A stretch of DNA of 58,065 bases from Flavobacteriales bacterium (lineage in GTDB: Bacteria > Bacteroidota > Bacteroidia > Flavobacteriales_D > Sanyastnellaceae). Below the pieces are notes generated by a model. That model was not told where the DNA came from, searched no databases, and saw only the letters and a program-made list of their open reading frames with translations. Positions 49,391-57,881 of this stretch are shown one piece after another. A program made the translations under genes and the position numbers. Each line of letters starts with the position of its first letter. Within the stretch, counting starts at the first letter, position 1. The stretch covers positions 1 to 58,065 of the forward strand of contig JAQWFN010000094.1 in the NCBI GenBank assembly GCA_029238785.1. Direction: 5' to 3'.

Positions 49391-50692
49391 TTATTGCTGC
49401 ACCAATCCCCCAGTCAATCGTACCAAGTTGGTTTTGGTGGAAATGAGGTTGAACTGGCTTTCGAGCAGGGCACTTTGGGCCTGGAGGTAAGCGAGTTGGA
49501 TGTCGCGAAAATTGAAGGAATTGATGGCGCCAGAAGCAAACTTTTCGCTGGCAATTTCTAGACTTTTATTGGCGAAAAACACACCACGTTGTGCTAGGAG
49601 ATAGATCTGCTGCTGAGCTACAAACTGCTCGTAGTTGTTGCGCAAGTCGTTTTCCACATTCAAACTCAACTCTTCTTGGTTCAACAAAGCGATGGCTTCA
49701 TTCACCTTGGCATTTTGAATGGCACGTCTCGCTCTACCGCCATTAAACAGGTTAAAATTGAGGGTAAAGTTCCCAAAGTAATTGATGGTGGTTCCTTCAC
49801 CTTCAAATTCCCCTGCGCTGAAGCTCGCGTTGTTCTGGTTAGCTCCTGCATTAAAGCCGATAACCGGGTAAAGTCCGGCCTTTGCTCTGCGGATCTCCGT
49901 GTTGGCGATGAGGGTGTTGATGTACTGATTTTTGATATTGCTGTTGTTCGAAAGGGTTTTGTTTCTCAAATCGCCAAAATCGTAGTTTTCTTCGAGGTCT
50001 TCAATTTCGGTGGTGAGTTGCCAAACGATTTCAACGCTTTCCGACATCAAGAGGTTTAAGTTCCTCATGGCGTTTTGCTTCGATAAGCGCTGCAAGAGGT
50101 AGTTGGTGCTGTCTGCCACCAAGGCATTTTCGAATTGCAATTGGTCGAAAGTGGTGCTTGCTCCTAGCTCCTGTTTGGTGCGCTCATAGGCCAGGCGGTC
50201 GTTTGAAAGCTCGATGAGTTCTTCAAACACCTCCATGCGTTTTTCTTGCAAAAGCACATTGTAATAGGCCAGTGCTACACTTTGAATGCTGTTTTCAATC
50301 ACAATGGCTGCATTTCCTTCGCTCTGTTGTTCGAGCAGGTCGAGTTGTTCTTTTTGAATGAACATCCCAAAACCGTCGAAGAGGGTCCAGTTCAAACCTG
50401 CACCATAAGAAATACTCGAGCTTCTCAACTCTGCTTGGATGAAGCTGGTTGGGTTGTCTGAGTTATCGGTGATTCCATTATTGAAGCCCCCATTGAGGTT
50501 GATGCTTGGCGCCAATGAAGTTCCGCCCCAGGTGTTGTTGTTCTCAGCTATCACTACCCTTTCTTTTGAAATCTGGATTTGATAATTGTTGGCTAGGGCT
50601 TTCGCGATGGCATCGTTCAAACTCAAGGGTGTTTGCGCTTGACTAAAGAGCAAGATAAAAAATGCGCTCAGGCTTAAGGTCAACTTAGGCAT
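49391..50692 (-). CDS. TolC-family outer-membrane protein of the RND operon
   Basis: 433 residues from ATG 50692, which puts the signal peptide (LTLSLSAFFILLFSQAQ) first; it overlaps the RND gene end by eight bases. TolC repeats begin at LSLNDAIAKALANNYQIQISKERVVIAENN. Strand region WTLFDGFGMFIQKEQLD and the second repeat FTLNFNLFNGGRARRAIQNAKVNEAI (the NL-N-G-x-R turn) are typical. It is the exit duct for the tripartite pump encoded upstream. Confidence 0.93.
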   Translation of the reverse strand: MPKLTLSLSAFFILLFSQAQTPLSLNDAIAKALANNYQIQISKERVVIAENNNTWGGTSLAPSINLNGGFNNGITDNSDNPTSFIQAELRSSSISYGAGLNWTLFDGFGMFIQKEQLDLLEQQSEGNAAIVIENSIQSVALAYYNVLLQEKRMEVFEELIELSNDRLAYERTKQELGASTTFDQLQFENALVADSTNYLLQRLSKQNAMRNLNLLMSESVEIVWQLTTEIEDLEENYDFGDLRNKTLSNNSNIKNQYINTLIANTEIRRAKAGLYPVIGFNAGANQNNASFSAGEFEGEGTTINYFGNFTLNFNLFNGGRARRAIQNAKVNEAIALLNQEELSLNVENDLRNNYEQFVAQQQIYLLAQRGVFFANKSLEIASEKFASGAINSFNFRDIQLAYLQAQSALLESQFNLISTKTNLVRLTGGLVQQ

Positions 50693-53600
50693 CGTGTTCA
50701 AAGTTTGTTTGATTACTGATTTCTCTAACGGCAGGCTCGGCGGCTTCATCGCTCAGCCAAACGCCCTTCTGAACAAATTGCCACACTTTGTGCATGGGGT
50801 TAATGGCCATCAACAACACAGGCAAGAGAACAAGAATAATCAGCGTAATAAATAACAATCCGAAGGCGACAGAAATGGCCATTGGGATCAAAAATTGTGC
50901 TTGGAAGCTCTTCTCTGTAATCAAAGGAGCTAGTCCGGCAATGGTGGTAACGCTCGTTAACAAAATCGGACGGAAACGCGAGAGTCCAGCCTCGTAAATG
51001 GCGTCTTTTACCTTCAGGCCTTCCTTCAGATAGCCGTTGTACGCGGCCACAAACACGAGGGAGTCGTTCACCAAGATACCAATCAAGGCAATCACCCCAA
51101 GGAAAGAGAACAAGCTCATTTGTGCGCCCATGAACCAGTGACCCAGTACTACGCCAATCATCCCAAAAGGAATCAACATAAATACGGCAGCCCCTTGTAA
51201 TGGTGAGCGGAAGGTGAGAATGATGATGAAGAGCATGCCCAATAAGATCAACGGCATCACCTTTTGGATGGAGTTGGTTGACTTTGCTTGCTCGCGGTTT
51301 TGTCCTTCCGAACTTGAACTCACCGTTGGGTAGGCAGCCAAGATTTTAGGAATGACATTGGCTTCGATATCAATCATGGCATCAGAAGCCGATACGCCCG
51401 CGTTGGCGATGTCTGCACTCACTTGCATTTCGCGCTGACCATATAATCGGTTGATCACCGTAATGCCTCGTTCCACCTCCAATTCAGCCACTTCTTCGAG
51501 CGGAATTTCTAGTCCGGCATTTGTTCTAACGCGCAAACTTTGCAATTCGCCCAGCGAAGAACGGTCTGCTTCATCCAAACGAATCCACACCTTCACCTCG
51601 TCTTCTCCGCGTTGCAGGCGCTGTGCTTCAAAACCAAAGAATCCTTGTCGGAGTTGCGACATCACCTCTTGCTCCGTTAAGCCCAAGTACTTGGCTTTCG
51701 GCTTCAACTTGATGTTCACTTCTTTTAGTCCGGTAGTGTTATTGTTCACTACATCTTTCAAATCTGAGCGCTGCTTCAAGGCATTTTCTAGCTCAGACGA
51801 AGCCGCTTGCAGTTCGTCCAAATTGTTCCCCAAAAGGCTGATGGAAACTGGTCGGCCAAAAGGTGAAGCAACGCCGTAGGTGACGTTTTGCGAACCGAAA
51901 ATCGGACCCGCTTTCTCTCGAATGCGTTCTGTGATTTGCAGCACCGGCATGGCTCGTGCTTCACCATCGAGAAGGATGATGTTGAGTTTAGCATCGTAGG
52001 TAGACGGACCAATGCTCTTATCGATCGCCAGTACCACATCGGCCGTGTCTTCGCGCTCGGCTTTGATTTCTTTGTTGACTTCCCAAGTCGCCCATTCGAT
52101 GCGGTCGATGGCTTCTTTGGTGATGATGTCTCTCGTTCCCGCCGCCATTTTGAGGCTTACGTTGATGTTATCTGCTTCGATGAACGGGAAAAAAGTTGTT
52201 TTTACTCGTCCACCACCCACAAGTCCAACCACCGTTACTGCAAAAATCAAGATGATGATACTGAAGGTGATCCACGATTGGCGCAAGGCGAAGCGCAGCA
52301 CCGGAGCGTAGAAACGATCGCGGAGGAAGTTCATCACTTTCGTCATGCTTCGCTCCACTTTGTTTTTCTTCACCGTGCGTGAGAGCGCTTTTGAATGACC
52401 AACGTGTGCTGGCAAGATGAATGCCCCTTCAATCAGAGAAAAAACGAGTGTAATGATCACCACCGTGGCCATTTCGGCAAAGAAATCGCCCAATCGTCCT
52501 TCGATAAAATAAAAGGAAGAAAAAGCCACAACCGTAGTTAAAATGGCCGAAAAAACCGCCGGTAAAACTTCCAGTGTACCGTTGATCGTGGCCTCATAAC
52601 GCGAGGCACCCCGTTCATAGTGCTGGTAGATGTTTTCGGCTATAACGATACCATCATCGACCAGAATACCAATCACCAAAATCATCCCGAAAAGCGAAAT
52701 AACATTGATGGTAATGCCCACCATGCTTCCAATAAGGAACATCCCCATGAAGGAAACTGGAATAGCCAAGGCCACCCAAAAGGCAAGGCGAATATTGAGG
52801 AAGAGGGCGAGGAAAATTAGTACCAAGAAGAAACCGATGACTCCGTTTGAAACCAACAATTCGATACGTTGATTGAGGGTAATAGATCCGTCTCTAATGA
52901 TGGAAAGTTCCACCGGTTGAGCGCTGGCATTGTATTCTTCGATGAAGGCCTTCACCTTATCGGTAATCGCCAGCATGTCTTCAGAAATGAGGTTGTTTAC
53001 GGTAATCACCACGGCGGGTTTCCCGTTGAACCAAGAGCGGCTTGGGTTGTCTTCGCTCCAGCGGTTTTGCAGTGTAGCAATTTCGCCCAAGCGAATGATT
53101 TTCCCGTCTGGTTCAGCGCGCACCACGATATCGGCCAACTGTTCTGCCTTGTACTCGCGGTAACGTCCGCGAATGAGCAACTCTTCACGGTCGGTTTTAA
53201 TCTTACCCCCCGTAGTTTCGATGTTCGCCACTCGAATGGCAGTGCCAATTTCCGCTACCGTAATGTTGTATGCGAGCAATTTTTCTTCGTTCAACTGCAC
53301 TTCAATTTCCTCATCAGGAAAACCGCTCAATTCAATTTGAGAAATCTCTGGAGCTTGGCGAAGTTGTGTTTCTATGATTCGCGCATACTCTTTGAGCGTT
53401 TTCAATTCATGGTCGCCACTCACCGCAAAGGAAATGGCAAAATTGATGGCATCTCGTTTGTAAATCACGGGCGGTTCCATTCCTACAGGGAAAGAAGAGA
53501 TTCGGTCAACGGCGTTTTTCACGTCTTGCAAGATCTCATCGGTTTCGTCCTCATCAAGCACTTCAACGGTAATGTTAGCGCTGTTTTCAGAACACACCGA

Positions 53601-53846
53601 TTTCACCTGATCGAGTCCGGCTATTCCCTTCAGGTTGTCTTCAATTTTCGCTACAATCCCCTCTTCTACTTCTTGCGGTGAAGCTCCCGGGTAGATTATT
53701 TGAATGGCAATCACCTTCGTAGGTGTTTCTGGGAAGAAGGTTGATTTGATGTTTGACATCCCCACAAAACCCGAGAAGAGCAGGGCAATCATCAGCATAT
53801 CGCCCGTTATGGGGTACTGAACGAAGTATTTAATCAAGTTTCTCAT
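50685..53846 (-). CDS. RND efflux pump inner-membrane subunit (AcrB/MexB-like)
   Basis: 1053 residues with the 12-helix RND layout and two large periplasmic loops. The proton-relay aspartates in helix 4 are D397 and D398 (GILVDDGIVIAENIYQHYERG). The matching helix 10 motif is GILVNDSLVFVAAYNGYL. Opening YFVQYPITGDMLMIALLFSGFVGM and PGASPQEVEEGIVAKIEDNLKGI are family features. Exports drugs, dyes, bile-like compounds or metals; which cannot be told, although NFAISFAVSG and the absence of a Met/Glu metal site argue against a CusA-type metal pump. Confidence 0.95.
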   Translation of the reverse strand: MRNLIKYFVQYPITGDMLMIALLFSGFVGMSNIKSTFFPETPTKVIAIQIIYPGASPQEVEEGIVAKIEDNLKGIAGLDQVKSVCSENSANITVEVLDEDETDEILQDVKNAVDRISSFPVGMEPPVIYKRDAINFAISFAVSGDHELKTLKEYARIIETQLRQAPEISQIELSGFPDEEIEVQLNEEKLLAYNITVAEIGTAIRVANIETTGGKIKTDREELLIRGRYREYKAEQLADIVVRAEPDGKIIRLGEIATLQNRWSEDNPSRSWFNGKPAVVITVNNLISEDMLAITDKVKAFIEEYNASAQPVELSIIRDGSITLNQRIELLVSNGVIGFFLVLIFLALFLNIRLAFWVALAIPVSFMGMFLIGSMVGITINVISLFGMILVIGILVDDGIVIAENIYQHYERGASRYEATINGTLEVLPAVFSAILTTVVAFSSFYFIEGRLGDFFAEMATVVIITLVFSLIEGAFILPAHVGHSKALSRTVKKNKVERSMTKVMNFLRDRFYAPVLRFALRQSWITFSIIILIFAVTVVGLVGGGRVKTTFFPFIEADNINVSLKMAAGTRDIITKEAIDRIEWATWEVNKEIKAEREDTADVVLAIDKSIGPSTYDAKLNIILLDGEARAMPVLQITERIREKAGPIFGSQNVTYGVASPFGRPVSISLLGNNLDELQAASSELENALKQRSDLKDVVNNNTTGLKEVNIKLKPKAKYLGLTEQEVMSQLRQGFFGFEAQRLQRGEDEVKVWIRLDEADRSSLGELQSLRVRTNAGLEIPLEEVAELEVERGITVINRLYGQREMQVSADIANAGVSASDAMIDIEANVIPKILAAYPTVSSSSEGQNREQAKSTNSIQKVMPLILLGMLFIIILTFRSPLQGAAVFMLIPFGMIGVVLGHWFMGAQMSLFSFLGVIALIGILVNDSLVFVAAYNGYLKEGLKVKDAIYEAGLSRFRPILLTSVTTIAGLAPLITEKSFQAQFLIPMAISVAFGLLFITLIILVLLPVLLMAINPMHKVWQFVQKGVWLSDEAAEPAVREISNQTNFEHDA

Positions 53847-54970
53847 TCACCCACGATGTTTACGTCCATACCTTCATAGGCGTTGGCAACAGGTTCTGCG
53901 ATGAATTTGGTGTTTTCAGGAATGCCTTCGGTTGAAATCAACACCTGATCTGCTGAGCGGTGGATGATTTCGGGGCGAAGTAATTTCAGCTTACTGTTTT
54001 CCACCACATACACGCCGTTGTTTGGGGTAAGGAGGTCGGCCGAGATTTCAATGCTTTCTGCCGGACTCTCGCTCATGATCACACCACTGAGGTAGGCTCC
54101 GTCTCTTAAGTTATCGCCGTTCACTTCTACAAAAACCTTTAGTGTTTGCGTTTGTGGGTCGATGCTTTGGCTTTTTCTAAGCACCACACCAGATAGCACC
54201 GTTCCATTGCTTGTGGTGAATTGTACCTCATCGTTCACCTTAATATACTTGGCCGCAGCTTCTGAGATGGCGGCTTCAATTTCAAAGTTGCCCGTATTAA
54301 CGAAGCTCCCCATTTTTTGTCCGGCCCTTACCAAAGCTCCCGCGTTGATCAAACTTTCACTCACTTCTCCGCTAAACGGTGCGCGAATGGTGAATTTCTG
54401 CAGGCGTTCTTCGGCCGATTTGATTTGATAGTATTGGTTGAGTATTCCCCTGTTCGATAGAAAGAACTCCTCTTGATTGCTTTGTGCTTTAGGAATTGCT
54501 GGTAAGGATTGTTCCACCTTAAAGTTCCCAGCGTAATTACTCCAGGCCTCGAAGCTCTTGGGGTAATCAATTTTAATGTCGGCAAGACTGCTTGTAATCA
54601 ACTGCAAAAACCCGCTCCGTTGAGCGCGCACTTGCATTTCTTGTTCAGCGCCGTCCATGGCCAAAAGTACTTCTCCTTCGGCAAATTTCACTCCTTGTCT
54701 AAATTCCTTTGAACGCGAGAGCAGCCTGCCGTTGACTTCGCTAAAGACTTCAATTTTCTTTCTCGCCAAGACCCTTCCTTGAACAGGTGTTTCTGCCATG
54801 TGTGCTTGAGCGTTGAGTTGCATCACACTTACCGACTTCACTGGTTTTGGTGGAATGCCGATTGGAGGAGTTGGTTTGGTGGCGATTAATCGACTGGCAA
54901 TAAAAATTCCGGTACCCATAATGGCGACACCGATAAGCGCTCGAAGGAGGCTTTTAAGGAAGTTATTCAT
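53843..54970 (-). CDS. RND efflux periplasmic adaptor
   Basis: 375 residues, first gene of the operon. N-terminal anchor (LLRALIGVAIMGTGIFIAS). The split lipoyl domain: TPVQGRVLARKKIEVFSEVNGRLL with EGEVLLAMDGAEQEMQV, then a short alpha-hairpin (about 110-165) and LQKFTIRAPFSGEVSESLINAGALVRAGQKMG. A beta-barrel and membrane-proximal domain follow. Its stop overlaps the RND start (TGAATGA), so all three proteins are made together. A promoter should lie in the 54971-55070 region; no strong -7 match is seen. Confidence 0.92.
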   Translation of the reverse strand: MNNFLKSLLRALIGVAIMGTGIFIASRLIATKPTPPIGIPPKPVKSVSVMQLNAQAHMAETPVQGRVLARKKIEVFSEVNGRLLSRSKEFRQGVKFAEGEVLLAMDGAEQEMQVRAQRSGFLQLITSSLADIKIDYPKSFEAWSNYAGNFKVEQSLPAIPKAQSNQEEFFLSNRGILNQYYQIKSAEERLQKFTIRAPFSGEVSESLINAGALVRAGQKMGSFVNTGNFEIEAAISEAAAKYIKVNDEVQFTTSNGTVLSGVVLRKSQSIDPQTQTLKVFVEVNGDNLRDGAYLSGVIMSESPAESIEISADLLTPNNGVYVVENSKLKLLRPEIIHRSADQVLISTEGIPENTKFIAEPVANAYEGMDVNIVGE

Positions 54971-55071
54971 GCGTAAGAGCTTTGAATGGATGCATTAGCT
55001 GATAGGGCGCAAAACTACAAGCATTATTTTGACCTTAATGTAACCTCGATCACCTTTTCGTTTAATAAAGG

Positions 55072-55194
55072 TTAATTCTCGATTTCAGGTATTGCCTGTA
55101 ATTCCATCACCTCGACCTTAAAAACCAAGGCGAGGGGCGGATGTTCAATGCCCCATGGAGGAAAGTGAAACTTTTTAACAATGTAAAATCCAAT
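55072..55194 (-). pseudogene. Possible 40-codon remnant of an FKBP-type peptidyl-prolyl isomerase tail
   Basis: An open frame of 40 codons between stops, without a credible start, ends in WGIEHPPLALVFKVEVMELQ, close to the FKBP tail pattern (I-P-P-x-A-x-L-V-F-x-V-E-L). A decayed gene or a displaced fragment is possible. Evidence is a single motif; chance is not excluded. It lies upstream of the RND operon on the same strand. Confidence 0.3.
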
Positions 55195-55232
55195 CTAAGA
55201 ATGATGTATCTTTTATGGATAGTTCATTGATT

Positions 55233-55502
55233 ATGAGTAAGAACGTTCAGAAACGATTGGCTTTTATCTTGAGTTTAGTGCTCGCATTTTTCTTCATTCT
55301 TTCAGGTTTGATGAAGTTTCACCCCTTATCGCTTTCCTACTTTGAATCTTCCGGATTTTCGGCTGCTTTCATGAAGACCGTTGGTGTTCTGGAAATGACT
55401 GGAGCCTTGGGCTTGTTCTACAGCAAGTGGCGTTCCTTTTTTGTTTTCTTGTTGATGATGATTGTGATTGGGGCGATGGCAGTTTGTCTTGTCCTGAAAT
55501 AG
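55233..55502 (+). CDS. Short DoxX-like membrane protein
   Basis: 89 residues from ATG 55233; the upstream ATG at 55215 directly follows a TATCTTTT box and would sit before the expected transcription start. Three membrane segments: FILSLVLAFFFILSGLMKF, FMKTVGVLEMTGALGLFYS and FFVFLLMMIVIGAMAVCLVL. The K-x-x-x-x-x-x-x-Y-F and VLEMTGALGL elements fit DoxX/DoxD proteins, which usually have four segments and about 125 residues; this one lacks the last. Role unknown. Confidence 0.65.
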   Translation: MSKNVQKRLAFILSLVLAFFFILSGLMKFHPLSLSYFESSGFSAAFMKTVGVLEMTGALGLFYSKWRSFFVFLLMMIVIGAMAVCLVLK

Positions 55503-55610
55503 GTTTACACAATTTCAGGACAAGACACTAGAATGAGTAAGTCATACCATGTACAAAATAAAGGGTAGTACTTTTGCCCAATAAATACAGTATTCAATCT
55601 CAACTAAACT

Positions 55611-55853
55611 ATGAAAATAGAACGAATTCCGCCACAGGATCAGCCCAACAACCCCTTGCATGGAGTTAAGTTGCTCGATATTCTGAAGTTCTTGGTTGAT
55701 CATTACGATTGGGACGGTTTGGCGCAAAGAATCAACATCAATTGTTTTAAGAACGACCCTTCCATGGGTTCTAGCTTGAAATTTTTGCGAAGAACACCTT
55801 GGGCACGCAACCAAGTTGAGCAACTTTATCTTAAGACAAAGAGAGGATTGTAA
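55611..55853 (+). CDS. VF530-family small protein
   Basis: 80 residues. [58 protein letters not shown] corresponds to the conserved VF530 (DUF2132) core: L-H-G-x-x-L, YGW-like YDW, INCF-x-x-DP and SSLKFLR-x-TPWAR. The family has a winged-helix-like fold and is considered DNA-binding, but its function is unknown. It stands alone between a DoxX-like gene and the AraC gene. Confidence 0.85.
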   Translation: MKIERIPPQDQPNNPLHGVKLLDILKFLVDHYDWDGLAQRININCFKNDPSMGSSLKFLRRTPWARNQVEQLYLKTKRGL

Positions 55854-56096
55854 GGAGTGACCAACTGAGTAGGGCTGCACTAAGTGTTCAGCAAACATCA
55901 CCCCTCTTCAAAACTCATTGAAAATAAATAAGTTACGTCTTTCAAGAACCATTTATAATGACTGCCTTTTAATGGGTCAGTCAACTCAACATGGGGATAA
56001 TTTCCTCGCCTAATCAAACGAACATTCTACCGATGTATTGGGTGCTTAGGACTTCAGGCCGAGTTTTGTTAGGTAGATCATGAAACCTTTGGATCA

Positions 56097-56690
56097 ATGA
56101 AAATCTATGTACAAAATATGGTTTGCTTGTGTTGCAAGATGACCCTTGCAGAAGAGCTGAATAAAATGGGAATTGAATACAAGCATCTTGAATTAGGTGA
56201 GGTTACCTTAACAAAGCCCTTCAGTAAAAGTCAACGAGAAACACTCAGGCATAATTTGCACGAATACGGGCTCGAATTGATGGAAGATAAGAAGGCCATT
56301 TTGGTGGAGAAGATTGTGAACATCATCATCAAAATGGTGCACCAGGAAGAAGAGGTTCCTGTGCTTAATTTCTCCACTTTTCTCACCAATGAGTTGAACC
56401 AAGATTATCATTCCATGTCTACCCTCTTCTCAAAAACCAAGGGCATCACCATAGAACATTTTATCATTTTGAATAAAATTGAACGGGTGAAGGAGCTCAT
56501 CATGTACGACGAATTAAGCCTATCCGAAATCTCTTACAAACTGAACTACAGCAGTGTGGCCCACCTCTCAAACCAATTCAAGAAAATTACCGGTTTAACA
56601 CCTACTTTTTTCAAGAACATTAAGAACAAAAAGCGCATTCCTCTTGAGAACATCATAGAGGAAGATCTGCAATCAAACTCAATTTTGTAA
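56097..56690 (+). CDS. AraC-family regulator with HMA-like N-terminus
   Basis: 197 residues. The N-terminus (QNMVCLCCKMTLAEELNKMG) resembles a heavy-metal-associated (HMA) domain; the M-x-C-x-x-C loop is MVC10-L-C12-C13, with an extra cysteine. Residues about 110-180 form the AraC double helix-turn-helix (IEHFIILNKIERVKELIMYDELSLSEISYKLNYSSVAHLSNQFKKITGLTPTFF). Such HMA-AraC proteins are widespread in Bacteroidota, next to metal- or stress-response genes. It may sense copper or another metal (inference). The next gene is the BON protein, 93 bp away, a likely target. Confidence 0.88.
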   Translation: MKIYVQNMVCLCCKMTLAEELNKMGIEYKHLELGEVTLTKPFSKSQRETLRHNLHEYGLELMEDKKAILVEKIVNIIIKMVHQEEEVPVLNFSTFLTNELNQDYHSMSTLFSKTKGITIEHFIILNKIERVKELIMYDELSLSEISYKLNYSSVAHLSNQFKKITGLTPTFFKNIKNKKRIPLENIIEEDLQSNSIL

Positions 56691-56783
56691 GTCTAAGTCC
56701 TAATTCTGTAATGCACTTAGTAAGCCTTGTTGACACCTTTGTTAAGCAATGAAAATTCATTCATTGTTCTCAAACTATTTAAA

Positions 56784-57437
56784 ATGAAAAGCAACGAAGA
56801 ATTACAAAAAGACGTGCAAAATGCCATTAAGTGGGAGCCTTATATGAATGCTGCTGAAATTGGCGTTACTGCAAAAGATGGAGTTATTACCCTCTCAGGA
56901 ACGGTAGACAGCTACTCGAAAAAAATCAATGCAGAACGCGCTGCGAAAGATGTTGTAGGTGTTAAGGCTGTGGCTGAAGACATTGAAATCAACTATGGCG
57001 CTTCGCACAAACAAAACGACACTGATATTGCGACAAGCGTGATGAGTGCTTGGAAGTACAATTGGAACGTTCCGGAAGATAGAATCAAGGTGAAAGTTGA
57101 AGATGGCTGGGTAAAATTGGAGGGCGAAGTTCCATGGAAATACCAAGCAGATGCTGCAAAGAACTCCATCAATAACATCGATGGTGTGCGCGGAGTGAGC
57201 AACCTCATTAAGGTGAAATCAGAGTCGAAAGACGTTCTTGAGAAAAAAGATGTCGAAAACGCCTTGAAACGCAACTGGTCGATCAACTCTAAAGACGTTA
57301 AAGTTGAAGTAAATCACAACCGAGTGAAACTCACCGGACTTGTTCATTCTTTATACCAAAAAGAGGAAGCTGGTCGGTTGGCATGGAACGCTCCTGGCGT
57401 ATGGTCGGTTGAAAACGAATTGGCGGTGATCTACTAA
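56784..57437 (+). CDS. Triple BON-domain protein
   Basis: 217 residues from ATG 56784; an in-frame start at 56727 lies in non-conserved sequence. Three BON repeats of about 70 residues start near 6, 78 and 150: each has a helix, then V-x-x-G-x-x-x-L-x-G-x-V (GVTAKDGVITLSGTV; KVEDGWVKLEGEV; EVNHNRVKLTGLV) and an A-x-x-V-x-G-V-x-x-V pattern. There is no signal peptide, so it appears cytosolic, unlike the periplasmic OsmY. BON proteins are tied to osmotic or envelope stress. Confidence 0.92.
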   Translation: MKSNEELQKDVQNAIKWEPYMNAAEIGVTAKDGVITLSGTVDSYSKKINAERAAKDVVGVKAVAEDIEINYGASHKQNDTDIATSVMSAWKYNWNVPEDRIKVKVEDGWVKLEGEVPWKYQADAAKNSINNIDGVRGVSNLIKVKSESKDVLEKKDVENALKRNWSINSKDVKVEVNHNRVKLTGLVHSLYQKEEAGRLAWNAPGVWSVENELAVIY

Positions 57438-57467
57438 GGTCTATTTTCTCACTTCATATTTGAACAC

Positions 57468-57737
57468 ATGAAAGCTTCAGCAACTAAGGATAAAACAGCG
57501 TCGAAAACCAGTCAGAAAGCGACTCCAAAAAAGGAGAACCAGAAGGGCATCGACAACCACCTTACATTGGCAAAACATTTAGAAAATGCAGCCAAGAATC
57601 ATAAAGAAGCTGCTCAACATCACGAGCAGGGGAAGCATAAAAAGGCAGCTCAAAGTACAATTGTAGCACAGGGTCATCTTAACTTGGCAAACAAAGCCCA
57701 GAAAAAAGACACCTTGCAGCACGCCACAAAAGGCTAA
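57468..57737 (+). CDS. Lysine/histidine-rich small protein
   Basis: 89 residues, no signal peptide. The first 28 residues are Lys/Thr/Ser-rich and likely disordered. The rest is two amphipathic helices with repeated NHLTLAKHLENAAKNHKEAAQHHEQGKHKKAAQ-type spacing. Very basic; possible DNA or RNA association (inference). It follows the BON gene by 30 bp and precedes a terminator. No named family recognised, but similar short proteins accompany stress genes in Bacteroidota. Confidence 0.75.
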   Translation: MKASATKDKTASKTSQKATPKKENQKGIDNHLTLAKHLENAAKNHKEAAQHHEQGKHKKAAQSTIVAQGHLNLANKAQKKDTLQHATKG

Positions 57738-57759
57738 AGCGCCATCTTATAAATTACAG

Positions 57760-57792
57760 AAGCATTCTCATTCCGGGGATGCTTTTGTTTTT
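57760..57792 (+). terminator. Intrinsic terminator of the BON operon
   Basis: AAGCATTC (57760-57767) pairs with GGATGCTT (57777-57784) around a nine-base loop and leads into a T-rich tract, 22 bp after the preceding stop. Confidence 0.75.
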
Positions 57793-57822
57793 AGTGGGTT
57801 TTATTTTGTCAAAAGGCCAGAA

Positions 57823-57856
57823 GAAAAAAGAGGAACCCAAAAGCTGCGTTCCTCTT
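57823..57856 (-). terminator. Intrinsic terminator of the right-end surface-protein gene
   Basis: Minus strand: AAGAGGAAC pairs with GTTCCTCTT (57848-57856 and 57828-57836), 11-base loop, followed by TTTTTTC. It lies 25 bp after the stop of the partial gene. Confidence 0.8.
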
Positions 57857-57881
57857 CAAAATAAGTCACAAATCAGTTTCT

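Noticed and set aside
52869-53681. 270-codon open frame on + strand
   Set aside because: Antisense to the RND pump gene, whose protein motifs are unmistakable; composition is that of a shadow frame.
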